This document shows, piece by piece, positions 12,175 through 22,161 of a DNA stretch of 54,200 bases. The translations under genes and the position numbers were made by a program. The notes beneath the pieces were generated by a model, which was not told the origin of the DNA, did not search any database, and saw nothing but the letters and a program-made list of their open reading frames with translations. Origin of the DNA: a virus; IMG/VR virus record IMGVR_UViG_3300031857_000243, positions 1 to 54,200 of that record; one strand, written 5' to 3'. Position 1 is the stretch's first letter; each line of letters starts with the position of its first letter.

Positions 12175-13029
12175 ATGTCAGAAACACTATTCTCCCAACG
12201 AGGAAAATCCCCTAAAAATTTTTCTTTTGTCCCAAATCCTGTACTAAATTATGGAGGATCGGACAGAAATAGGGGTTTAGCATTAAAACTCGCCTGTAGC
12301 AACTTTGATGTAGTTGGTGAGGGTGCTGGTAGCAATTACGCCCAAATTGTTTCAACAAATCCATATTTTTGCACAACTGGTGCTCCTCTATTAGCTTCTT
12401 TTTCTATTCCAGCTCCAAAGGAAATATCTTATGGTGTTAATGTTGGATTTAAAGAAGAGAGCCATTTAGGTCAAAGCTGGTCAAACTGGTGGACAGGTTG
12501 GACAATTGGTGAACCAGATTCAACTTCTGGTAGAAGAGAATTAGATGCCAAAGAAAGTATGTTTGGTGGTGTTGAAAAGAGAAGAATGACATTTATAGTT
12601 ACGATGGTAGCTGTAAATGAGGAAGAATCACAAAAAATAGCAACAATTGCAAATGCTCTAAATGGATACAGTTTACCTTATTATTCAGATGCTGGAGAGT
12701 GGAGTTTGGCTTTTGGACAACAAACTAGAGGGTGGTCGCCACCATTATGGAGAGTTGGAATTGGTCCAGAAAATTCAAACGATATGACAATATATCCAGA
12801 ATGGACAGGACAAACTGTTTTAAGTGTTTTAAGTTCGGTATCAATCAATACTACAGCAGCAGGCTTTCCATATTCAATACAAAGTAATAAAGGTAAAGCT
12901 ATTAGCAATCCCCTCTTTACAAGTATTAGCATGACATTCACGGATTACGAAGCGGTATACAGAAGTGAAAACGGTTACAACATCGTAATGAGAAGTGGAG
13001 CAATTGAAGGGCAGGGATATGGTGCATGA
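12175..13029 (+). CDS. gp48: Baseplate tail-tube cap gp48-like
   Basis: The 284-residue protein has a flexible start and then RNRGLALKLACSNFDVV. The central MFGGVEKRRMTFIVTMVAVNEEESQKIATIANAL corresponds to MYGGAENRTKVF..LTPRSTEDLMAI in T4 gp48. The C-terminal VLSSVSINTTAAGFPYS and FTSISMTFTDYEAVYRS match the final strands of gp48 (SIRFDKTPNG and LEITMREI). T4 gp48 (364 aa) caps the baseplate hub and, with gp54, starts the tail tube. It is divergent from gp4 across 16 bases and overlaps gp53 by ATGA. The recognition is by motif alignment from memory. Confidence 0.7.
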   Translation: MSETLFSQRGKSPKNFSFVPNPVLNYGGSDRNRGLALKLACSNFDVVGEGAGSNYAQIVSTNPYFCTTGAPLLASFSIPAPKEISYGVNVGFKEESHLGQSWSNWWTGWTIGEPDSTSGRRELDAKESMFGGVEKRRMTFIVTMVAVNEEESQKIATIANALNGYSLPYYSDAGEWSLAFGQQTRGWSPPLWRVGIGPENSNDMTIYPEWTGQTVLSVLSSVSINTTAAGFPYSIQSNKGKAISNPLFTSISMTFTDYEAVYRSENGYNIVMRSGAIEGQGYGA

Positions 13030-13994
13030 TATATTTTAATAAATTTCCAAAATTATCATACAATTTTAACAATTCAGAAAAAGAAATAGTAGATATCTTT
13101 AGAAGAGTTGTTTTTAGCACAAAGACATTAAACAATAAAAAAATATTTTCAGACTATTATGTCACATCTGGTGAAACTTTAGATAGCATTGCTTATAATT
13201 TATACAATTCTTCAAATTATACCTGGATACTGATGTCTGCGAATAATCTTGCAAACCCACTAGAATTTCCACAAGGTGAAGAATATCTGCTAAAAAGCAT
13301 AAGTGAGACATATACTGGTAAGGCTATTTACAGTAAAGTAAATTTAAAAGACATAGTAAAAGCTGGAGATGTTGTAGCAAAAGTTACTTTAAATGGTTCA
13401 TATACAAATGCAAATACCATAATATCAACAACTGATGAACAAAATTATGCAATTGTCAGATCATATGACCCAATAATGAGAGTTTTATGGGTTGATAATA
13501 TAGTTGGAACTCTTTCAGCTGACGATATACTTGGAATTTATAGATTGGGTTCTGATGGAGTTGTTGGTGATGTTAATTTTTCAATTATTTTAAATGAAGA
13601 TGAAGCAATAACTCAAAGAAATTTTCTAAAAATAGAAAAAATATCAGATTATTCTAAAAGCGTTGTGCAGTTTACAGATGCAACTGGAAATTATTTTTCA
13701 CCATATTATTACAACTCGACAAAAGAAGTTCCATCCAACGCTTTAGGAATTTATTCCAGTGCTGAATTTGATAAATTGACAATAAATGGAACAGCTCTTC
13801 AAAAATTTGTAGACGATGATACTCCATTACATTCAGGAACAATAACTCTTGAACAAAAAGTAATTCAAGATAACTCTAAATTTAGAATAATTAAAGTTCT
13901 AAATGGACAATATCTTAGTGTGGTTACTAGTAGATTATTCGAATTGCTCAGTAGCAATGAAAGAAAAACTTTAGTATTGGATTTAGAGGTTTGA
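13026..13994 (+). CDS. gp53: Baseplate wedge protein gp53 (LysM-like)
   Basis: The 322-residue protein starts with a short N-terminal arm and then a LysM-like module at about 44-90 (YYVTSGETLDSIAYNLYN, YTWILMSANNLANP, FPQGEEYLL). This is the hallmark of gp53 in T4-like phages. T4 gp53 has 196 residues, so about 120 extra residues follow as a beta-rich region (KAGDVVAKVTLNGSYTN onward). In T4, gp53 clamps neighbouring baseplate wedges around the hub. It overlaps the gp48-like gene by ATGA and is followed one base later by the giant gp27-like gene. Confidence 0.85.
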   Translation: MIYFNKFPKLSYNFNNSEKEIVDIFRRVVFSTKTLNNKKIFSDYYVTSGETLDSIAYNLYNSSNYTWILMSANNLANPLEFPQGEEYLLKSISETYTGKAIYSKVNLKDIVKAGDVVAKVTLNGSYTNANTIISTTDEQNYAIVRSYDPIMRVLWVDNIVGTLSADDILGIYRLGSDGVVGDVNFSIILNEDEAITQRNFLKIEKISDYSKSVVQFTDATGNYFSPYYYNSTKEVPSNALGIYSSAEFDKLTINGTALQKFVDDDTPLHSGTITLEQKVIQDNSKFRIIKVLNGQYLSVVTSRLFELLSSNERKTLVLDLEV

Positions 13995-13995
13995 T

Positions 13996-16900
13996 ATGGC
14001 AAAAGTTAGTACAAGATTTTCAGAATCATCAAGATTAAAAAGTGTAGTGATTGTTAAAAATGGTATTGAATTTGAAATATATCCATGGAAAAATAAAAAA
14101 GGAACTTCATCACTTAGACTTTTAAATATTCACGAATCGATACACTCAACTTTAATGGGTGGTTATATTGAGCTTAAAGATCATTATGATTGGTCTGGGG
14201 AATTGAATGTACATTCTTTTGAAAAACTAATAGTTTCTTTTTATACTAAATTTCCAAAAGTTCCTTTTTTATTAGACACAAAAACAATCGAATTCAATAT
14301 TATAAGTGTTTCTCAAATTTCTGATAAACCTTCAAACTACACTGTTGATGGAAAGCAGGAATATAATGTAATTAGAATAGATTTTACAACAGATGATCCT
14401 CTTATCACATTGGATGAAGAAGATATTTTAAATTTTGAGGGAGATTTCGTCGGATATATTTCATTAGATCCAGAGAAGGCAGAAGAAAGTGAAATAAAGG
14501 GTTTAGTAAATGAAATATTCAATAAACTTCAAATAGAAGAATACGAAATTGAACCAACATTTAATGGAATATGGATTAAATCCAATGAGATTGCCTATCC
14601 TTGGTCTAAATCAAAAGGACAGTTAGATTTAGAAACTCTCTTCAATTACATAAAAAATTATGCAGTCTCTCAGAAAAATCCAAATGCTGTAAATTTCTTT
14701 CTATGGAGAGATACTGAAGGTTATCATTTCAGATCAGTTGAAGGTCTTATAGACGATCAAAAAGATGTAGAAAATGAAAAAATTTACTTCTTAAGAGAAC
14801 CAACAATCGAAAATGCAGTTAGACAAGTTCTAGGAATGAATGAGGCTGATGTTTTACAATTAGCCACAAATAATACATTTCAATCCTATTACGAAAAAAT
14901 TAGTCCAAACTATGACGACTATTATCTAGATTTTATTGATACATCTCTTGCATTCAAAACTGAGATAGTTGATTTTGATTACCATAGAGATTTTGGATTG
15001 TGGTCTAGTTTGAATGAGTATAAGATAATTCCAGATTCTCAAGAAACATCGATTCTCTCAAAAACAAAAAACAAACCAATTCAAACATTAAAAACTGATG
15101 ATGAAATCTATGGATATTATACAGAAGGAAAGTTAAATACTCCCTATTATCAGTGGTGGGATTATATTGGAGCTTCGGCAAATTCTAAGTGGAATAATGT
15201 AAATTACATTCCGCAATATGACATGACTGAATTGGATCTTCCTACATTTCACACAATTCATAAAAAAATCAGAGAACCTCTAAAAGAAAAAAGATCTAAA
15301 TTTTCTTATTTGAAAAATCTAAAAAGAAAATGGGAAGTTTATCGTTGTTCGGTTTGCTGTTTGGCGGATAGATTTGGTGGAATAAAAGATCAACAGGATA
15401 TAGAAAGATTTCAATCAATCAGAAATCCAGGAAATGATCCAGAATTTAAAATTTTATTTGGTCCAACTGGAGTATTTGGTGATTTGGGTCAAGAGTATAG
15501 AATTGGTGCTGCTGGATCATTTACAGATGTTTATAATTATGACCCAGATGTTATAGAAAATAAAGGAATAACATTATCATATAATCTCAACTCTGCGCCA
15601 TATAATCAGACAATAAAGCAATTCTACAATTTTGCAGATACATTTGATAATTATGAAAAACATATATTTGAAAATGGTTTCAAAACATATGATCTACTGA
15701 TTGAAAAAAATAATAAAACTATAGCTGATTTGAATGAGTTTATAAATTCTTCAAATGGTTATATCTCTTTAAATGTAAATTATCATACATCTATATTATA
15801 TGAAATAGAGGTTGGTGCTAATAATCCTCCAGATTTTCCACTCAATATACCAAATACTACACACGGCGTTCCAATGAATCCGCCATTTAGATTTGGATTT
15901 AATACAGATATACACCCCTGTGGATATAATAGCTATCCATCTTGGGTAGCACTTTGTTCAAAAATAAAATTTAATGTTTATAGCGTACAGGCAACTGGTG
16001 GTAGAGTATTTTTTAGAAGTCCATATGATTTTTATCGATATACAAATCATTTAGAAAATCCAATAGTAAATTTTTTAGAAAGTAAAAATGCTACAGAAAA
16101 ACTATCCCAGGCTCTTGATGCTTCAACTCAGGATGGGTGCACCACTATATGGTGCACTGATTGTTTATCTGCAAATACATTAATAGTTAAAAGAAGAAAA
16201 GCTTTTAAAATAAGAGCAACATTATTAGAACAAAATAAATTAATAACTCACCTAAGAGATACACTGAGATCTAAATTCTACGAAAAGTGGAAATTGGCGA
16301 AAGAAGAGTATTTAAATAGAAAAGCTTTCTTTATCTCTAAAAGAGAAGATAAAATCGATAATGCTAAAAATATTGTTAATAGTAACAGTTTATACAATAT
16401 TAAAAGTATAAAAAGAAAATCTATTCGTGGTTCTAGATATGAAATACTAGCCAGGAATAAAGGAATAACTGGAGCTGAAATTGGTCCATATTTATATCAA
16501 ATATTTTTTGACGATGATTCCGATAGAGAATTAATTCCAGGACTTTTTAATCATCCCTATTATGATAAAAAATATAAAACAAATATTGGAACTTCAAGTT
16601 ATAAGTCCGAAAGTGATGATAAAACATTAGGTTTGATTGATGACATTATTCCAGAAAATGATCCACCATTTACTGGAGTTTATGATCCTATAGTTGGATA
16701 CGATTATAGCGGAAGTGATGAAGTTAATTCAGAATTGCTTGGTGGTGTATCTGAGCCTAATAAATTAAAAGGATTTATATCAGTATCGGATAAAGCAAGA
16801 AGATCAAACTATACAGATACAGCTATAAAAAGTGATTTTATTCAAAGAAGTTTAGAATTAACAAATAATACTTCTGGTTATGATGAAAGATATAATCTAT

Positions 16901-18834
16901 ATCACGAAAATTTAACTAATTTAAAACCACCAAGTATAATAAGAGAAGAAATATCATCTTATGTTAGAATAGAGTTTAAGGAACCTATAGGTCTTGAATC
17001 TATTGTAGATTTTCCAAATGGTTTTGTTAGAAATGCTGGATATGAATATTTTCTACCATATCTGGTTTCTTTAACATCTGGACCCAATGGTAGACAAACA
17101 ATCAATCAAAATATTGTTGTAATTGGAATGGACCCATATGGTTTTGATGTTGCAATGAAAAGAATACCAGATGTAAAGCAAAATGGCGAATATTATTGGT
17201 GGTGGTCTGGTATAGAATCACCGCAGATGGATCTTTGGCCTGAAGTGGCTTTTGAAACTGAATATAATTATTATTCATGTCATAAAGAATCTGATGTTTC
17301 TGTTGGTGCAAAATATAATTCATCCCTAGATGGATCTCCATTAAGATTTTCTATAGAATTTGATTATAAAAGTCAAGACGATTATAAAGATTTTGCAAAA
17401 CAAACAGTAAATGAAAATTTTACAATTTATGGTTCGATGGATGAAGCTTTAAAAAATAATAAAAAAGCTTCAGACTACTCACAAACTTTAGATAATCTTA
17501 ATTACGCTTCCAATTATCTTTTAGATGTTAATAAATCGTTGAAGGCTTTTAGAAATTGGTGGTCATTTCATATACCATCAAATATAATAACAGTTCCATA
17601 TTTTGATTCAGCAATATTTGATCCAGATGCAAGTTCACCTTATAGTAAGTTAAATCAAGGCATTTCTGTTATTACAAATAACACAACAAGTATGCCATCA
17701 GAAATTTCTTACAATACTCAATACAATTCTTATCTTTATTCAAATAAAAACTATTTAAGAAATATATCATCTTTAAGATCAGACATCAATAGATTTAAAT
17801 CATATGAAGAAGTTGATACTAATAATTTTTATGAAAATTATATTGATTTAGATTACAGTTATCAAGATTCCGCCGAAATTATAACAAATATGGAAGCTCA
17901 GGGTGTTGTTTATATAATCCCAAACAGCTACTATGAGGAAAAAATAAGCGTATTTAAATCAAATGATATTTTTAGAGAACTTCATCCAGATATAAAAGCT
18001 TATTTTGGACGAATTACAAATTGGTGGTTATCTGGAGATCATATAATCTACAGACCTGGACTTATGAGTCAGGATGTTTGGAAATACGATCTTTCTGGAT
18101 ATTCTGAGTATGGAATGATTTTCCCACCAACTACAAAGAATCATCCTGATATTTTTGATAATAACTTTGCTGGTCAATTTGTAGTCTTTACAAGATCCAC
18201 CAATTTCTGCGATAGACTTGATTTTAAGTGTTTGAATCCAAAGGCTCCTGTTACTACTGCTGGATGTACAGCTGGTGATCCATATTGCAACTGTCCAGCA
18301 AGAAATCGACAACCAAATGAACCAGAACCGTCATATATTGAACTCTATAAAGCAGAGCAAGAGATCAAAGAATGTGTTTTGATTGAAGAAAATCTTGGTC
18401 CAGAATGGTTGGGTTGTGTCTGGTCGGATTCAGAAAATACAGCAAGTTGCAATTGCCCAGAAATAGGGGATAGATTTATGGATTATCTCGAATACTCAAG
18501 AACCTATGCAACTTTCTGGAATACTCCAAAAATGACTCCGTTGATGAGAAATTCTCAGATGAATTTATTATTTGGGCAATATATTCAGCTAATAATAGGA
18601 AGAAATGACAATATTAAGATAGGTTCGATTGTTGAATTAATGGATGTAAACGACACCCAGCTATTTGTGAGTCCTTATAGAAGGTATTATGGAAAATGGC
18701 TAGTAACTGAAATATTCTTCAATTTCCAAGAAGGTATCAAAGAATATATGACGGTAGTTCTCCATAGAGATAGTTTTGCAAAAGATCCAAATGTTTCATC
18801 TCAACCATTTTATGTAAGAAAACTATTAATTTAA
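13996..18834 (+). CDS. gp27: Giant baseplate hub protein, gp27-like with huge insertion
   Basis: At 1612 residues this is about four times T4 gp27 (391 aa). The N-terminal 260 residues follow the gp27 plan: strand-rich start, LLNIHESIHSTLMGGYIEL (compare MRDSLYGRNEGMLQFYD), then a segment with PWSKSKGQLD near 200 and FFLWRDTEGYHF near 233 (compare PWTSTFENYLSYV and FVWQDIMGVNM). The last 100 residues resemble the gp27/gpD end: IGSIVELMDV, then GKWLVTEIFFNFQEG near 1566, YMTVVLHRDSF. Between lie some 1000 or more residues with Tyr/Asn/Asp-rich sequence, a basic helical part near 735-800, and Cys clusters near 449, 714, 1412-1435 and 1480. No lysozyme domain is evident. It lies between gp53 and gp25, where a hub gene is expected. 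Confidence 0.7.
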   Translation: MAKVSTRFSESSRLKSVVIVKNGIEFEIYPWKNKKGTSSLRLLNIHESIHSTLMGGYIELKDHYDWSGELNVHSFEKLIVSFYTKFPKVPFLLDTKTIEFNIISVSQISDKPSNYTVDGKQEYNVIRIDFTTDDPLITLDEEDILNFEGDFVGYISLDPEKAEESEIKGLVNEIFNKLQIEEYEIEPTFNGIWIKSNEIAYPWSKSKGQLDLETLFNYIKNYAVSQKNPNAVNFFLWRDTEGYHFRSVEGLIDDQKDVENEKIYFLREPTIENAVRQVLGMNEADVLQLATNNTFQSYYEKISPNYDDYYLDFIDTSLAFKTEIVDFDYHRDFGLWSSLNEYKIIPDSQETSILSKTKNKPIQTLKTDDEIYGYYTEGKLNTPYYQWWDYIGASANSKWNNVNYIPQYDMTELDLPTFHTIHKKIREPLKEKRSKFSYLKNLKRKWEVYRCSVCCLADRFGGIKDQQDIERFQSIRNPGNDPEFKILFGPTGVFGDLGQEYRIGAAGSFTDVYNYDPDVIENKGITLSYNLNSAPYNQTIKQFYNFADTFDNYEKHIFENGFKTYDLLIEKNNKTIADLNEFINSSNGYISLNVNYHTSILYEIEVGANNPPDFPLNIPNTTHGVPMNPPFRFGFNTDIHPCGYNSYPSWVALCSKIKFNVYSVQATGGRVFFRSPYDFYRYTNHLENPIVNFLESKNATEKLSQALDASTQDGCTTIWCTDCLSANTLIVKRRKAFKIRATLLEQNKLITHLRDTLRSKFYEKWKLAKEEYLNRKAFFISKREDKIDNAKNIVNSNSLYNIKSIKRKSIRGSRYEILARNKGITGAEIGPYLYQIFFDDDSDRELIPGLFNHPYYDKKYKTNIGTSSYKSESDDKTLGLIDDIIPENDPPFTGVYDPIVGYDYSGSDEVNSELLGGVSEPNKLKGFISVSDKARRSNYTDTAIKSDFIQRSLELTNNTSGYDERYNLYHENLTNLKPPSIIREEISSYVRIEFKEPIGLESIVDFPNGFVRNAGYEYFLPYLVSLTSGPNGRQTINQNIVVIGMDPYGFDVAMKRIPDVKQNGEYYWWWSGIESPQMDLWPEVAFETEYNYYSCHKESDVSVGAKYNSSLDGSPLRFSIEFDYKSQDDYKDFAKQTVNENFTIYGSMDEALKNNKKASDYSQTLDNLNYASNYLLDVNKSLKAFRNWWSFHIPSNIITVPYFDSAIFDPDASSPYSKLNQGISVITNNTTSMPSEISYNTQYNSYLYSNKNYLRNISSLRSDINRFKSYEEVDTNNFYENYIDLDYSYQDSAEIITNMEAQGVVYIIPNSYYEEKISVFKSNDIFRELHPDIKAYFGRITNWWLSGDHIIYRPGLMSQDVWKYDLSGYSEYGMIFPPTTKNHPDIFDNNFAGQFVVFTRSTNFCDRLDFKCLNPKAPVTTAGCTAGDPYCNCPARNRQPNEPEPSYIELYKAEQEIKECVLIEENLGPEWLGCVWSDSENTASCNCPEIGDRFMDYLEYSRTYATFWNTPKMTPLMRNSQMNLLFGQYIQLIIGRNDNIKIGSIVELMDVNDTQLFVSPYRRYYGKWLVTEIFFNFQEGIKEYMTVVLHRDSFAKDPNVSSQPFYVRKLLI

Positions 18835-18836
18835 TT

Positions 18837-18844
18837 AATAAATA
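18837..18844 (+). promoter_or_regulatory. Late-promoter-like AATAAATA before gp25
   Basis: AATAAATA (one mismatch to the late octamer) starts two bases after the gp27-like stop codon and ends five bases before the gp25 ATG, the same spacing as the exact octamers before 707, 47771 and 54064. Confidence 0.5.
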
Positions 18845-18849
18845 AAAAT

Positions 18850-19233
18850 ATGAAACTAGTAAAAAATGTTTACTCAGACATTCCAATGTTTATCGAACCA
18901 AATCCGTTCGATAAGGATATGCCTCTAAAAAAGGATGGCAATGCTATACAGGAGTCTATTAGAAACATTATATTGACAAATAATGGAGAAAGACCTTTTG
19001 AATTTAATTTTGGAACTCCAACTTCCTCAAATATATTTGAAAATCCAGACAGCGATGAATTTAATCTCGGAGTAAATATTACATACAATGTAGTATTATT
19101 TGAACCAAGAGCCAGAGATGTAGCAATAAAATACGAATATAAAGACAAAACACTAGATGTGGATATAAATTATTTTATTCCAAATATCAATCAACCTGGT
19201 AGAATAACCATGGTATTAGAAAGAACCAGATAA
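18850..19233 (+). CDS. gp25: Baseplate wedge protein gp25
   Basis: The 127-residue protein (T4 gp25 is 132 aa) shows the family pattern: an N-terminal segment, DGNAIQESIRNIILTNNGERPFEFNFGT, and the conserved EPR motif at 85-87 within VVLFEPRARD, followed by VDINYFIP. gp25 has a lysozyme-like fold and nucleates sheath polymerisation with gp53 and gp6 in the inner baseplate. There is no Shine-Dalgarno, and a late-promoter-like octamer ends five bases before the ATG. The stop TAA overlaps the gp6 ATG by one base. Confidence 0.95.
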   Translation: MKLVKNVYSDIPMFIEPNPFDKDMPLKKDGNAIQESIRNIILTNNGERPFEFNFGTPTSSNIFENPDSDEFNLGVNITYNVVLFEPRARDVAIKYEYKDKTLDVDINYFIPNINQPGRITMVLERTR

Positions 19234-20954
19234 TGGCAAATAATAACGAAATCAATTTGGGTAGTTTAGATTATATTGAAATAAAAAGAAATCTACTAAA
19301 TTATCTACAAAATCAAGATGAGATAAAAGATTTTAATTATGCTGGTTCAGTCATGAACAGTGTTGTTAGCTTACTGGCATACAATACTCTTTATTATGCT
19401 ATGTATTCAAATGTCTTAGCAAATGAAATGTTTTTAGATTCAGCACAGAGAGAAGAATCTGTGGTATCTCTACTAAAACCTTTAGGTGTTAAGATACCCA
19501 CTAAAACTTCCGCAATGGCTATAATACAAATTGGTGGTGTTGTGGCGATACCAAAATATACAAGATTTACTGGAACATCCTCAACTGGTATAAATTATTC
19601 ATTTTATACCCTTGAAGATTATGTTGAAGCAGAATCTGGTAGCGAGTTTATAACAAATATTAAATTGTATCAAGCAAGGCAATTAGTAAAAGAAAAAGAT
19701 ATTACATCAGCATTTGATTTTGAAAATCAAAGTTATTTCATAGGCGATTCCAATGTTGATATTAATACTCTTACAGTTGAAGTAGATGTTGGTGATGGTG
19801 TATGGAGACTATGGACTGAACTTGATAATATTGGTGATAGTACAGAGAATCTAAGTCAAACAATATATTTTGTTGAAAGATTCGATACTGGTTTTGAAAT
19901 TCAATTTGGAAAAGAAAATACTTTAGGCAATAAAATAGAAGAAGATTATAGAATTCGTATAAGTTATTTGGTGTCTTCTGGATCTGCTGGAAATAATATA
20001 GTATCATTCTCAACAACAGAACTAACATATAGTGCAATTGAAGTTATTTCTGGTTCTTCTGGTGGATTAGATTCTCCAGATTTATCATATTACAAATTTA
20101 TAGCTCCAAAATTCTTTGCAGCACAAAATAGAGCTGTGACTAAAGATGATTTTTTAGCAATTTCTTCCGAATATTTAAAATCTAAAGGATATAATGTTAC
20201 TAAATCTAACTTCAATGCATTTGGTGGTGAAGAATTTTTCCCACCAAAATATGGTAGAGTATTTGTTACCACTGACATTTTACCAAGAGAAGATATACTA
20301 GATCTTGTTGCTTATTTAAAAACTAAATGTACTTTGTCTATATTGCCTGAATTTGTTGAGAGTGAATCAAGATTAATCAGTTATGATGTTAAATTTGTTC
20401 CAACAAATTCAAATTTAACACAACAAGAAAAAAATACACTAATAAAAAATATAAGAGATTATTTAGTACAAAATTATTCTTATACGAATCAATATAATAT
20501 TGATCTTAGAGGAGTTGAAGATGCTTTAATTAGTGTTTTTCCAATAAATTCAGCGACATTAAAAATTAAATTTAGTGGAATCGTTACGCCAAACATAGCT
20601 TCAACAATTTTAAATTTTGACAACAATGAAATTGAAATAAATGAAGGTTTAAATACAATTTCAAATAATTTTCAAGATAAATTTTCACAAACAGTATATC
20701 TGAGAGTTTTTAAAGCAACAAATCAAGCGATTGATGGATTTATAGATTTAAGAACATTTATACAATATCCATCAACTACTGCATACGATGCTTCAAAAAA
20801 TTATGGAAGAATTAATATAGCTTCTGGAATTTTGGAATTATACAATATATCAAACTCTCCTGTAAATTTATTCTTTAATTTTAAAAATAATTTTTTCAAA
20901 TCATCATCTAATATTAAATATACAATAGCTCCAGACAGAGTTGAACTTATATGA
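19233..20954 (+). CDS. gp6: Baseplate wedge protein gp6 (J-like)
   Basis: The 573-residue protein (T4 gp6 is 660 aa) starts with DYIEIKRNLLNYLQNQDEIKDFNY and AGSVMNSVVSLLAYNTLYYAMYSNVLANEMFLDSAQREESV, a gp6/J-family signature. VTKDDFLAISSEYLKSKGY near 290-315 is the second conserved block. A beta-rich C-terminal part (about 380-573) follows. gp6 forms the continuous inner ring of the baseplate and triggers sheath contraction. It starts in a TAATG overlap with gp25 and overlaps the gp7-like gene by ATGA, so the wedge genes are translationally coupled. Confidence 0.9.
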   Translation: MANNNEINLGSLDYIEIKRNLLNYLQNQDEIKDFNYAGSVMNSVVSLLAYNTLYYAMYSNVLANEMFLDSAQREESVVSLLKPLGVKIPTKTSAMAIIQIGGVVAIPKYTRFTGTSSTGINYSFYTLEDYVEAESGSEFITNIKLYQARQLVKEKDITSAFDFENQSYFIGDSNVDINTLTVEVDVGDGVWRLWTELDNIGDSTENLSQTIYFVERFDTGFEIQFGKENTLGNKIEEDYRIRISYLVSSGSAGNNIVSFSTTELTYSAIEVISGSSGGLDSPDLSYYKFIAPKFFAAQNRAVTKDDFLAISSEYLKSKGYNVTKSNFNAFGGEEFFPPKYGRVFVTTDILPREDILDLVAYLKTKCTLSILPEFVESESRLISYDVKFVPTNSNLTQQEKNTLIKNIRDYLVQNYSYTNQYNIDLRGVEDALISVFPINSATLKIKFSGIVTPNIASTILNFDNNEIEINEGLNTISNNFQDKFSQTVYLRVFKATNQAIDGFIDLRTFIQYPSTTAYDASKNYGRINIASGILELYNISNSPVNLFFNFKNNFFKSSSNIKYTIAPDRVELI

Positions 20955-22150
20955 TACCATTTATCCCATATGCTGGAATAACAAATAACAATCACGCTAT
21001 AAATGCGCTTGTTACTTTAATATCAAATGAGATTGATACAATTTCAAGCGAATCTGATAATTTTGAATTGGGTCAATCCTTATCTACAGGTTTCAATTTT
21101 AATTCAGCTGAGAATTGTGGAACACTGTTTGATATTACAAAATTTATTCCAAATTGGGTTATAGTAGAAAAAAATAATAGAGCTGGTCAATTACAATCAA
21201 CATTAACAATATATGATTTTTTACAAAAATACTATGATTGGCTTTATTGTGATTCACCTAGTGGGGCAAATTATTCACTATCTAGAAATTTACTTGATCT
21301 AATTGATATTAGAAAAACTAAATCAAATTTGATTCAAAATATCTACAAAATGTATGCTGGATCATTTGATGATTTATTTACTACTGATTTGAATGTTGCT
21401 AGAAATCAATTAGAGAATTTTTTAATAGGTATAAGAAAGAATTTTTATCATAGAAAAGGTTCAGAAGAAGCAGCTAGAAAACTATTAACAACTTTGTTTT
21501 TAATAGATGAAGAAGATATACAAATAGAAATTCCAAAGGAAAAAATACTAAGATTAAATGGTGGTAGATTTTATTCTCCAAACTTTAACTTCAATATCAC
21601 AACTGGAATTACTGGAGATTATCTAACTCGCGGAGATTTAGCTGGTAGCTATTTAAATGGAAGTAAATTGCAGGATTCGGATTGGTTTCATGATTTTTCT
21701 TATATCTTATATGCTGGTCCAAATTATTCAAATAATAATGATTTAGAAAATCTGTATAGAAAATCAAATCATCCAGCAGGAATTAAGTTAATATTTGGAA
21801 AACAACTTTCAGATTATATCCCAAATGCGCCAAGTGATGAAGATTTATTCGTTTGTGAATATCCACTATTGAAAAATTACTCACCATATGTTTTAGGATC
21901 AACCTATCCAAATCTAGGATCGGTTAATGGTTTTAGTTATTCTGGATTAACTTTCTGTGTTGGTTGCGATGGTGTTTCTTATTCTGGATTTACTGGCCCA
22001 ACTCATCTATTTCCAACTTGGGCGCAAACATTTTCAGCCAATACATTCCTAGATATAAATATTCAAGAATTTTTAACTTTATGCTATGATTCTGGTTTTA
22101 CCAGCCCAAATGAAATATTGAGTTGTGACAATTGCGGCCCTGCATCATAA
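20951..22150 (+). CDS. gp7: gp7-like/tail protein I-like baseplate protein
   Basis: The 399-residue protein has, in the first half, PNWVIVEKNNRAGQLQSTLTIYDFLQKYYDWLY, then DLIDIRKTKSNLIQNIYKMYAGSF. Near 160-195 it has a KNFYHRKGSEEAARKLLTTLF block followed by EIPKEKILRLNGGRF. The order 'YDWL... IDI... K-G-(T/S)-E-E-x(8)-LF... E-x-IL-x(3)-GG-x-(F/W)' is that of the gp7/tail protein I-like proteins of T4-like marine phages. T4 gp7 is far larger (1032 aa), so this would be a minimal wedge initiator. The C-terminal part has Cys pairs (CVGCDG, CDNCG) absent from the core. Its position between gp6 and gp8 supports the call. Confidence 0.6.
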   Translation: MIPFIPYAGITNNNHAINALVTLISNEIDTISSESDNFELGQSLSTGFNFNSAENCGTLFDITKFIPNWVIVEKNNRAGQLQSTLTIYDFLQKYYDWLYCDSPSGANYSLSRNLLDLIDIRKTKSNLIQNIYKMYAGSFDDLFTTDLNVARNQLENFLIGIRKNFYHRKGSEEAARKLLTTLFLIDEEDIQIEIPKEKILRLNGGRFYSPNFNFNITTGITGDYLTRGDLAGSYLNGSKLQDSDWFHDFSYILYAGPNYSNNNDLENLYRKSNHPAGIKLIFGKQLSDYIPNAPSDEDLFVCEYPLLKNYSPYVLGSTYPNLGSVNGFSYSGLTFCVGCDGVSYSGFTGPTHLFPTWAQTFSANTFLDINIQEFLTLCYDSGFTSPNEILSCDNCGPAS

Positions 22151-22161
22151 CGGATATAAAA

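Noticed and set aside
13996-18834. gp5 lysozyme/needle domain fused within the giant hub protein
   Set aside because: No lysozyme catalytic pattern or VgrG-like repeat could be recognised in the insertion.
22054-22061. Exact TATAAATA inside the gp7-like gene
   Set aside because: It lies within coding sequence with no gene start at late-promoter distance; the gp8 start is about 100 bases away and such octamers are expected by chance in AT-rich DNA.
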